In this document: in pieces, positions 1 to 5,802 of the stretch
Layout: each line of letters opens with the position of its first letter
Numbering within the stretch: position 1 is the stretch's first letter
Assembly: GCA_047619685.1 (NCBI GenBank)
Contig: JBLHLC010000065.1
Span: forward strand, 1-15,180
Direction: 5' to 3'
From: JABDJZ01 sp047619685
GTDB taxonomy: Bacteria; Bacteroidota; Rhodothermia; Rhodothermales; UBA10348
Length of the DNA stretch: 15,180 bases
Made by a program: the position numbers and the translations under genes
Notes under the pieces: model-generated
What the model saw: the letters and a program-made list of their open reading frames with translations, nothing else
Database searches by the model: none
What the model was told of the DNA's origin: nothing

Positions 1-455
1 GATCCCTGCTGAGTCGCGATGGGATAATGCTGGCCCTCCACATGCACCGAAAGGGTGCTGAAGCTGAAGCTATCGACGCTGCAGTGGAAGAGCACCGTAC
101 CCGGCTGGCCGCCAAGTGGGAGGGTCGTAAGAAGACCACCGTGAAGGACCGCAAGGAAGCCATGTTGGCTGCCGAGGGTAAGGACGCGTCGGCCAGGGCA
201 TCTGAACTGGCCAAGATTCGTGCGGACTCCGAGGCAAAAGCCAAGGATGCCGCAGATTCTGCGCAGCGGGAAGCCGCTGCGGAGCGCCTGCGCGCCGCCG
301 AGGAAGCCAAAAAGGCCCAGGACAAGGCCAACGAGGAAGCAAAGAACGCTCAGGGTGCCGCCAACAAGGCGACTTCTGAAGCTGAAGCTGCTCCCGCCGA
401 GGTCGCCCCGGCAGCTGCTGCTCCCGCAGCTGCTGCCGCAGAGACCAAGGACTGA
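1..455 (+). CDS. rpsP: 30S ribosomal protein S16, 3' part, with long Ala/Lys/Glu-rich C-terminal extension
   Basis: S16 is a small-subunit protein that helps assemble the 16S rRNA 5' domain. The reading frame is open from the window edge (first full codon at base 3) to TGA at 453-455, giving 150 visible residues; the gene starts upstream. The first residues (SLLSRDGIMLALHMHRKGAE) match the end of the S16 fold in Bacteroidota-type proteins, where a 'LL-xx-G-x-x-x-x-x-H-xx-RKG' stretch precedes the tail. S16 is usually 80-100 residues, so roughly the last 115 residues are an extension: first a Lys/Ala/Glu-rich, probably helical or coiled segment (about residues 30-120 of the visible part), then a low-complexity Ala/Pro run ending in AAAAAETKD. 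The identity rests on the short core and on the downstream rimM-trmD-rplS order, which is the standard rpsP operon. The ATG at base 27 is internal and not the start. Confidence 0.88.
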   Translation, partial: SLLSRDGIMLALHMHRKGAEAEAIDAAVEEHRTRLAAKWEGRKKTTVKDRKEAMLAAEGKDASARASELAKIRADSEAKAKDAADSAQREAAAERLRAAEEAKKAQDKANEEAKNAQGAANKATSEAEAAPAEVAPAAAAPAAAAAETKD

Positions 456-463
456 TAGCTGTC

Positions 464-1030
464 GTGGGTAAGTCAGATCACCATACGGAATATCGAATCG
501 TGGGGACGGTTACTCGCCCTCATGGCATTCTGGGCGTACTCAAGGTGCGGCCAGAAACGGATGATCCGCATCGATTTGACGAACTCAAGACACTCTATCT
601 GGGACGCTCTGAGGATGCGCTGACGCCATATCGTGTCGAATCCGTTGCGTATCAGCCTTACAAGGCTGGCACCGCGGTTCTGATACAATTTGAGGGTGTC
701 AGCGGGCGAGAGGGACCTGAGAAATTGCTCGGACTTGATGTTTGGGCCAGACTCGATGACCTCCCACCGCTGGCTAACGGCGAAGTATTCCTGAGTGACC
801 TGGTAGGCCTGGCCGTGTTTTCCGAGTCCGGAGACAATCTGGGTAAGGTGGTGGATGTGCTGGAGCACCCGGCGCATCCAACGCTTTCAGTTCTACGACC
901 GGACGGATCGAAATCTCTCGTTCCGTTCGTGCATGAACTGGTCCCGGAAGTGGATCTGGAGGCAGGAAGACTGACCGTTGTCGCGATGGAAGGTTTGTTG
1001 GAAGGTGACCCGATTTCGGAGAGGGAGTAA
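464..1030 (+). CDS. rimM: Ribosome maturation factor RimM
   Basis: RimM binds the 30S head near S19 and is needed for late maturation of 16S rRNA in the cytoplasm. The protein has 188 residues, a usual family length. The N-terminal RimM domain (about 10-97) opens with the diagnostic IVGTVTRPHGILGVLKVRP stretch, and the C-terminal PRC-barrel domain (about 104-180) contains DLVGLAVF, GKVVDVLEHPAHPTL and SLVPFVHELVPEVD. The start is GTG, 8 bases after the rpsP stop; an AAGGA sits at 446-450 inside the end of rpsP, rather far upstream, so translational coupling to rpsP is likely. It lies between rpsP and trmD, which is the conserved order in most bacteria. No internal defects were seen. Confidence 0.96.
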   Translation: MGKSDHHTEYRIVGTVTRPHGILGVLKVRPETDDPHRFDELKTLYLGRSEDALTPYRVESVAYQPYKAGTAVLIQFEGVSGREGPEKLLGLDVWARLDDLPPLANGEVFLSDLVGLAVFSESGDNLGKVVDVLEHPAHPTLSVLRPDGSKSLVPFVHELVPEVDLEAGRLTVVAMEGLLEGDPISERE

Positions 1031-1032
1031 AC

Positions 1033-1746
1033 ATGAGATTTGATCTCATAACGGCACTCCCGGCTCTGTGCTCGTCGCCACTTCAGCAAAGCATTGTGCA
1101 GCGTGCCCAAGACAAGGGCCTCGTTGACATCCGCGTGCACGATCTGCGTCAGTTTGCGACAGGCAAACATCTGAAGGTGGATGACTATCAGTTCGGCGGA
1201 GGTGCCGGAATGGTCCTCAAACCAGAGCCGCTTTTCGATTGTATCGAGGCGCTTCTTGAGGACGATTCAACGCCCCCTGATGAAGTGATATTTCTCACTC
1301 CGGATGGAGAGTGTCTGGACCAGCAGACCGCGAACCGACTATCCCTGGCCAAGCGATTGATCTTGATCGCAGGCCACTACAAAGGGATCGACCAACGGGT
1401 GCGCGATCAACTGGTCACGAGGGAAATTTCGATCGGCGACTACGTCCTGAGCGGGGGGGAACTCCCCGCAATGGTCCTTGTAGATGCCGTCGTTCGTCTG
1501 ATTCCAGGCGTCCTTAATGACGCTGAATCGGCCCTCTCGGACAGTTTTCAGGATGGTCTTCTGGACGCTCCGGCGTATACCCGGCCCGCAGAGTACAGGG
1601 GGATGCGCGTTCCCGATGTACTTCTCAGCGGAGATCATGGCCGCGTGTCGGCCTGGCGGGAAGAGCAGAAAATGGAGAAGACGAGGCTTAGAAGGCCGGA
1701 TCTACTCCAGAGTACCCTAGAAGAGGAAAGTCACCCACCCGGGTGA
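1033..1746 (+). CDS. trmD: tRNA (guanine(37)-N1)-methyltransferase TrmD
   Basis: TrmD transfers a methyl group from S-adenosylmethionine to N1 of G37, next to the anticodon of tRNAs reading CNN and some other codons, and so prevents +1 frameshifting. The 237-residue product carries the SPOUT trefoil-knot landmarks: DYQFGGGAGMVLKPEPLF (52-69), LIAGHYKGIDQRVRD (111-125) and ISIGDYVLSGGELPAM (132-147). The C-terminal domain contains SDSFQDGLLDAPAYTRP (169-185) and GDHGRVSAWR (200-209), where the general-base Asp of the family is found. The ATG follows the rimM stop after 2 bases, and the ribosome binding site (GAGGGAG, 1021-1027) lies in the end of rimM, so coupling is expected. A run of seven G at 1453-1459 encodes the conserved SGGEL and does not break the frame. 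Confidence 0.97.
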   Translation: MRFDLITALPALCSSPLQQSIVQRAQDKGLVDIRVHDLRQFATGKHLKVDDYQFGGGAGMVLKPEPLFDCIEALLEDDSTPPDEVIFLTPDGECLDQQTANRLSLAKRLILIAGHYKGIDQRVRDQLVTREISIGDYVLSGGELPAMVLVDAVVRLIPGVLNDAESALSDSFQDGLLDAPAYTRPAEYRGMRVPDVLLSGDHGRVSAWREEQKMEKTRLRRPDLLQSTLEEESHPPG

Positions 1747-1824
1747 TCACCTTACCCCTGGCGGAGGGGCGACGCGCTACCGCCATTAGACGAACCGATT
1801 CAGCAATTTTACTGGAGGTCCACC
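1747..1824 (+). promoter_or_regulatory. trmD-rplS intergenic leader with a small hairpin
   Basis: This 78-base gap is the longest spacing inside the ribosomal operon. It holds a 5-bp stem CCCCT (1755-1759) / AGGGG (1765-1769) with a GGCGG loop. Another inverted repeat, TCACCC (1731-1736) / GGGTGA (1741-1746), covers the trmD stop. There is no U-tract, so this is not an obvious terminator. Ribosomal protein genes often have structured autoregulatory leaders, and this could be one for L19, but I recognise no known motif. Confidence 0.25.
1814..1818 (+). promoter_or_regulatory. Strong Shine-Dalgarno site of rplS
   Basis: GGAGG lies 6 bases upstream of the rplS ATG at 1825. It is the best ribosome binding site in the window and fixes that start. 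The other genes mostly rely on weak sites or on coupling to an upstream gene. Confidence 0.8.
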
Positions 1825-2178
1825 ATGGCCACAGATATGATGGCCCTCATTGAGGGTACCCAGTTTAGAGACGACGTTCCTGACTTTCAGGCAGGCGACA
1901 CCGTCAACGTCCACGTTCGCGTCATCGAAGGCGAGAAGGAGCGTATTCAGCAATATCAAGGCGTAGTTATCGCCCTGAAGGGTTCTGATGCTCGCCGGAC
2001 TTTTATGGTCCGGAAGGTTTCCAACGGTGTTGGTGTGGAGCGGATTTTCCCGCTGCACTCCCCCAAGATCGCCAGGATCGAGGTGGTGCGTAGAGGAAAG
2101 GTCCGTAGAGCCAAGCTCTACTACATGCGTGCGCTCCGAGGTAAGGCCGCACGTATCAAGGAAAAGCGGACTCGATAG
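1825..2178 (+). CDS. rplS: 50S ribosomal protein L19
   Basis: L19 sits at the 30S-50S interface and contributes to an intersubunit bridge. The product is 117 residues, the normal length of the family. It shows the family core in order: DVPDFQAGDTVNVHVRVIEG (16-35), GEKERIQQYQGVVIALKG (35-52), RTFMVRKVSNGVGVERIFPL (58-77), SPKIARIEVVRRGKVRRAKLYY (79-100) and a basic tail. The ATG is set by a good GGAGG site. It is the last gene of the rpsP-rimM-trmD-rplS block, and a stable hairpin follows 45 bases after the stop. Confidence 0.98.
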   Translation: MATDMMALIEGTQFRDDVPDFQAGDTVNVHVRVIEGEKERIQQYQGVVIALKGSDARRTFMVRKVSNGVGVERIFPLHSPKIARIEVVRRGKVRRAKLYYMRALRGKAARIKEKRTR

Positions 2179-2222
2179 TCGCACTGCTTCTCGCACGTTC
2201 GCGAGGCAGGCATTTTGCGGAA

Positions 2223-2256
2223 GGAGACCGCCGACGCCCGTGTGTCGGCGGTCTTC
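2223..2256 (+). terminator. Perfect long hairpin, probable end of the rpsP-rplS operon
   Basis: AGACCGCCGAC (2225-2235) is followed by an 8-base loop GCCCGTGT and the exact complement GTCGGCGGTCT (2244-2254). The stem extends by a G-U and a G-C pair to 2223/2256. Only a weak pyrimidine tail (TCTTCGTACGTT) follows, so termination may be partial. It lies between rplS and the next start at 2270, only 13 bases from that ATG, so it could also affect expression of the downstream gene. Confidence 0.6.
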
Positions 2257-2269
2257 GTACGTTATCGCC

Positions 2270-3067
2270 ATGAAGACCGAAAATATGCTCCGCATATCTC
2301 TTTGGGACGACCACAGGCTCAAGGCTCTCGGCGCCGCGCTCGAGAGTGAGGAGACTGAGGTCGTCTTTGCGGATCGTCTTCAGTGCGAGAAACGGCTGCT
2401 GTCCGGGCTGACTGATCTGGCGATGATCCCCTCGCATCGCGCCCTGGCGGCTGCAGAGGACTTCGAAGTGCTCCCGGCGGTTGCTTATTCCTCGTGGTGT
2501 ACGCCTCACGCGTTGATCTCTCTTCGGGGCGGCTTTGCGGAGAAGGCAGATACCATCCAGGTACCGGACGTGGGTTCGGTCGAGTCACTCGTGGCGCGGG
2601 TGGTTTTGAAGGAGCATTACGGCCTGTCGGTGACGGTTGGACTGCTGGAGACCGCGGCGGCCTTGTCGGACCATGCCGCTGTTCTTGCTGTCGATGAGCC
2701 GGCGCCGGCTCATGATGGACTGGTTTTGGACCTTGGGCAGGAGTGGTTCGAGCTCACCAATTACCCCATGGTCTGGGGGCTTTTCCTGATGAGGAAGGGC
2801 GAGTTGGATGCCCGGACGATTCGGATCCTTCGCGATGGTGTTTCATCCATTGAAACCGCCGATCATCTGGACGGAACGGATCCCGGTGCCGATGGCCTCG
2901 CGCTCCCGCGGCTGCGGCTGGATGACCTGGCCGTCGCCAGCCTCACAGAACTCGCGACCTACCTCTACTATTACGGGGTGACCAAGGATATTGAGGAGGT
3001 AACTCTTGGCGAACTCCCCGAAGACTCTTTTGTGGGCGACGATGACGGCCGTGAGCCGCTCCTCTAG
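2270..3067 (+). CDS. mqnA: Divergent MqnA/MqnD-family protein (probable chorismate dehydratase, menaquinone synthesis)
   Basis: MqnA converts chorismate to 3-enolpyruvylbenzoate, the first step of the futalosine route to menaquinone; MqnD is a related later enzyme. The 265-residue product has the most recognisable family block at 153-173 (LDLGQEWFELTNYPMVWGLFL), matching the usual DLG-EEW-x-x-x-TG-x-PFVFA. It also has a middle segment VGSVESLVARVVLKEHYGL (101-119), where the family has Ser-rich SxxS-LLRxLLKxxYG. The N-terminus (MLRISLWDDHRL, 6-17) lies where MqnA proteins normally read like SYLNTRPL, so an Asn thought to bind substrate appears replaced. I chose ATG 2270; ATG 2285 is an equally possible start and neither has a clear ribosome site. 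The frame is open further upstream into rplS, but that part is not coding. smpB follows 3 bases after the stop, suggesting co-transcription. Family membership is fairly sure; the exact activity is not. Confidence 0.75.
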   Translation: MKTENMLRISLWDDHRLKALGAALESEETEVVFADRLQCEKRLLSGLTDLAMIPSHRALAAAEDFEVLPAVAYSSWCTPHALISLRGGFAEKADTIQVPDVGSVESLVARVVLKEHYGLSVTVGLLETAAALSDHAAVLAVDEPAPAHDGLVLDLGQEWFELTNYPMVWGLFLMRKGELDARTIRILRDGVSSIETADHLDGTDPGADGLALPRLRLDDLAVASLTELATYLYYYGVTKDIEEVTLGELPEDSFVGDDDGREPLL

Positions 3068-3070
3068 GTC

Positions 3071-3535
3071 ATGAGTGAGGCCACAAAGACCATCGTCTCC
3101 AATCGGAAGGCGTGGTACGAGTACCACATCCAGGACCAGGTGGAGGCCGGCCTCGTCCTGACCGGCACAGAGATCAAGTCGCTCAGAACCGGCAAGGCCA
3201 ACCTGCAGGAGGCTTTCTGCTCGATTCGTGACGGGGAGATGTTTCTGCTGCAATGCCACATCGCTCCCTACGATTTCGGCAACATCATGAACCACGAGCC
3301 CCTGCGGCCGCGGAAGCTGTTGTTGCACAAGAAAGAAATCGAACGCTTCGCAAAGTCCACGACACAGAAAGGGTACACCATCATCCCCTTGAGACTCTAC
3401 TTCAAGGATGGACGGGCGAAGCTCGAGATCGGGCTGGGGAAGGGCAAGAAGCTCTACGACAAACGGGCCGATACGGCTGACCGCGACTCCAAGAGGAGAC
3501 TGGATCGAATCCGGAAGGGCGGCTCGGACGACTGA
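3071..3535 (+). CDS. smpB: SsrA-binding protein SmpB
   Basis: SmpB delivers tmRNA (SsrA) to ribosomes stalled on broken messages, so that the nascent chain is tagged and the ribosome released. The 154-residue product is of standard length. The OB-fold core shows ATKTIVSNRKAWYEYHI (4-20), EAGLVLTGTEIKSLRTGKAN (25-44), FLLQCHIAPYDFGN and HEPLRPRKLLLHKKEI (76-91), followed by GYTIIPLRLYFKDGRAKLEI. The basic C-terminal tail (YDKRADTADRDSKRRLDRIRK), disordered in solution and acting in the decoding centre and mRNA channel, is complete. ATG 3071 is 3 bases after the preceding stop, so translation is probably coupled to the MqnA-like gene. The tmRNA gene itself is not in this window. Confidence 0.97.
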   Translation: MSEATKTIVSNRKAWYEYHIQDQVEAGLVLTGTEIKSLRTGKANLQEAFCSIRDGEMFLLQCHIAPYDFGNIMNHEPLRPRKLLLHKKEIERFAKSTTQKGYTIIPLRLYFKDGRAKLEIGLGKGKKLYDKRADTADRDSKRRLDRIRKGGSDD

Positions 3536-3556
3536 GCCCCCGGCTTCCCCGAGGGC
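3536..3556 (+). terminator. Hairpin directly after smpB stop, weak terminator candidate
   Basis: GCCCCCGG (3536-3543) can pair with CCGAGGGC (3549-3556) across a CTTCC loop, 7 of 8 positions paired with one C-A mismatch. It begins at the base after the smpB stop. No T-run follows (ACTTCATG), so it may be only a 3'-end stabilising structure or a weak terminator. Confidence 0.3.
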
Positions 3557-3639
3557 ACTTCATGCCGGACGGTCTGGGGTAATTCCGAGTGCACCGCCGC
3601 GCACGCGGGGAAACTCCGGTGGGGGCAAACAGTCTTCTG

Positions 3640-5802
3640 ATGGTGAGTTACTCCTCGAATTCTGACCCTGGCAGCCGGCTGCGCCCCCTCGTCATCAGGC
3701 TGGGATGGGCCTTTGCCCTGATGGCCGCCGGCATACCGGCATCTTTTGGACAGGGCGTGGACGTACCTGACGGGCCGTCTGCCTGTCTGCAGGCCGCCGA
3801 TCCTTCTGGTTGCCTTGGCGCAGCCAGCCCCGATGCACCCGGTTTGGGAGAGGCGTGGATGCGACTGGGAGAGGAATGGGTACGTCAGGGTAACTTGAAG
3901 GCAGCGGCAGAGGCTTTCGATGAGGCGGCCACCTGGCGAACCGACGCGCGTGGCCTGGCGCTTTGGGCCTCACAATTTGGTGACCCGGCGTTCTTCCGCC
4001 CCGCGCAGTCCGTCCGCAATCGAGCCCGAGCCTTGAGGCTTGTCAGAGAAGATTCCCTGGACCAGGGTGCCAATATGCTGCTGGGTGCCCAGGACGCCGC
4101 CGAAGTCGCTCGCCGGGCCCGACGCGCCAACGTGCCAGCCGGCATGACCGCAGATATGTTGGCCAGCAGGAGTAGGTCAGAACGCAGCCTGGGGGGAGGG
4201 GGGATCCGTTTCAGCGACCGCTTCCGCGGCCAGAATATCGACCTGTCGGTGAGCTCGGAGCGTCGCGAAGGTCTGCTATATCGAACAACTCTGAGGCGCC
4301 TGCGGGCGGCCGCTCCATCGGTGGTGGTCGGCGGGTTTGCGCTTCGAGCGCTCTCTCTGGTTCACCTTGCCGGGAACGACTATGACGCACTCGCAGACGA
4401 TGCCGCCCGGTACAGAAGGCAGGCGCCCGATGATGAGTTGGGCTTTTTTGTAGGCGCTCTGGCTGCCGTAAAACAAGGTCGATCCGATGCCGCCGCTGCG
4501 CTTGCCGACATGGGCCTCGCTTTACTCTCGGAGCGCGAGCGGGCCGATATTCTGGATCCGGGACGAATCATGTCTCCGACCGAAGAGCCTCCGGCAGACG
4601 TCGAACATTGGTGGACCGAGCAGGACCCCATCGCCCTTACGCCCATCAACGAGCGGCTGACTGAACACGTGGCGCGGTGGGTCTATGCGGACATCCGATT
4701 CGGAGATCCGTACAAGGACAAACTCGGAGTCGAGACCGATCCCGGCCGGGTTGTTCTGCGGTACGGGGTTCCGGACGCCGAGACCCAATTCACGGGGGGA
4801 GACACCGCGGCAGGTTCGGCAGCGGGGTTGGACAGGTACTCGGTCCTGCAATATGGTCCATTCGATTTTCGGTTTATGGATCTTGCCCGAGCTGGCCGCT
4901 GGTCATTCTACTCGCCCAGGTCCACAGCGTTTGAAGGCGGACGGGCAAACTCCGAGGTGCGCGCCTCCGATTACGTCATTTTGGCGAGGGAGCGATTTCG
5001 GCGCATTCCAAGCTTTATCGAGCCGTACTGGGAAACGCAAACCATGGAAGCGGCCGTTTTCCGGGGCGCCCGGGGTACCGGAGGCTATGACGTCCTCGCC
5101 ATGGGCACGGTCCCGGCAGGACTTGGTGGCGGCGACACCGGAGCAATGGTTCTGGACGACGGCCTTCGGATAGTCTCGCTGGGTATGGCCGCGGTTGAGC
5201 CGTGGGTGCCAGAGAACGCATTCCTGAAAGAGCTGCGTGTGCCGGTAGCAGTGAGTTCGTTCTTCTCCGCGAGGATAGAAGCTGTGGTTCCGAACACGCT
5301 CGAAGGTCCGGCACGCACGATGGTGTTTCGAAGTCCCCCGGTACCGGTCCCCCCGGCGCGTGGGCTGGCCGTTTCGAGCCTTCTGCTCGCGGACCTGATA
5401 GAGGACCAGGACGGACCGGGTCGGGATGGCGTCTGGATTCGGGATGGCCTGGAGATCACGCCGTCCGCGGACCATGTTTTTGCTTCGGAGGCTCCGGTCT
5501 ACATCTACTTCGAGGTGTACGATCTCACACAGGATGCCGCAGGATTGACGGACTTCGAGGTGACCGCTACTCTGTCCGAGGCACGCGATCCATCGCGGAC
5601 ATGGTTGACCCGATTGCTGACCGGACGCGACGACTCGGTGGGCGCAGGCTTCCGTTCAACCGGTTCTGAGCCGGACACGGGCGAATACATGCTGATCGAT
5701 ACGCAGGGCCGCGGTGAGGGAGACTATCTTCTGTCGCTAGAGATATACGATCGCCAATCCCGGACCAAGGTTGAGACCTCCACGAGTATTCGTTTCCGTT
5801 AA
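3640..5802 (+). CDS. Secreted TPR/GWxTD-domain protein, first of two paralogs
   Basis: GWxTD-domain proteins are an exported family of unknown function, found mainly in Bacteroidota and related phyla. From ATG 3640 the product is 720 residues. A signal peptide is visible (Arg13-Arg20, hydrophobic 21-36, likely cleavage after ASFG at 37). One TPR-like helical repeat lies at about 64-112 and more helical sequence follows to about 310. The GWxTD domain begins at W324-W325 and carries DP (329-330), TPINER (334-339) and GVETD (363-367), then PGRVVLRYGVPD. The usual Trp of the signature is Val here. A beta-rich C-terminal part (about 560-720) contains VYIYFEVYDL and YLLSLEIYDR, closely matched in the second GWxTD gene at 9094. 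GTG 3589 is an alternative start adding 17 residues. Two G6 runs (4191-4203) encode a glycine stretch. The last 32 bases overlap the receptor gene. Confidence 0.88.
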   Translation: MVSYSSNSDPGSRLRPLVIRLGWAFALMAAGIPASFGQGVDVPDGPSACLQAADPSGCLGAASPDAPGLGEAWMRLGEEWVRQGNLKAAAEAFDEAATWRTDARGLALWASQFGDPAFFRPAQSVRNRARALRLVREDSLDQGANMLLGAQDAAEVARRARRANVPAGMTADMLASRSRSERSLGGGGIRFSDRFRGQNIDLSVSSERREGLLYRTTLRRLRAAAPSVVVGGFALRALSLVHLAGNDYDALADDAARYRRQAPDDELGFFVGALAAVKQGRSDAAAALADMGLALLSERERADILDPGRIMSPTEEPPADVEHWWTEQDPIALTPINERLTEHVARWVYADIRFGDPYKDKLGVETDPGRVVLRYGVPDAETQFTGGDTAAGSAAGLDRYSVLQYGPFDFRFMDLARAGRWSFYSPRSTAFEGGRANSEVRASDYVILARERFRRIPSFIEPYWETQTMEAAVFRGARGTGGYDVLAMGTVPAGLGGGDTGAMVLDDGLRIVSLGMAAVEPWVPENAFLKELRVPVAVSSFFSARIEAVVPNTLEGPARTMVFRSPPVPVPPARGLAVSSLLLADLIEDQDGPGRDGVWIRDGLEITPSADHVFASEAPVYIYFEVYDLTQDAAGLTDFEVTATLSEARDPSRTWLTRLLTGRDDSVGAGFRSTGSEPDTGEYMLIDTQGRGEGDYLLSLEIYDRQSRTKVETSTSIRFR

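Noticed and set aside
1731..1746. Inverted repeat over the trmD stop as a terminator
   Set aside because: The stem has only 6 bp and no T-run follows; rplS is normally co-transcribed with trmD, so termination here is unlikely.
1988..2269. Upstream extension of the MqnA-like frame into rplS
   Set aside because: The open frame continues back through rplS by chance. The extra sequence is Arg/Ser/Cys-rich, overlaps L19 in another frame and crosses the terminator hairpin.
3536..3639. tmRNA (ssrA) gene next to smpB
   Set aside because: The gap is only about 104 bases, too short for tmRNA, and no alanyl-tRNA-like ends or tag-reading frame are visible.
4903..5475. - strand open frame of 190 codons within the first GWxTD gene
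   Set aside because: Antisense to a well supported gene, with no domain pattern and an Arg/His/Cys-rich shadow composition.
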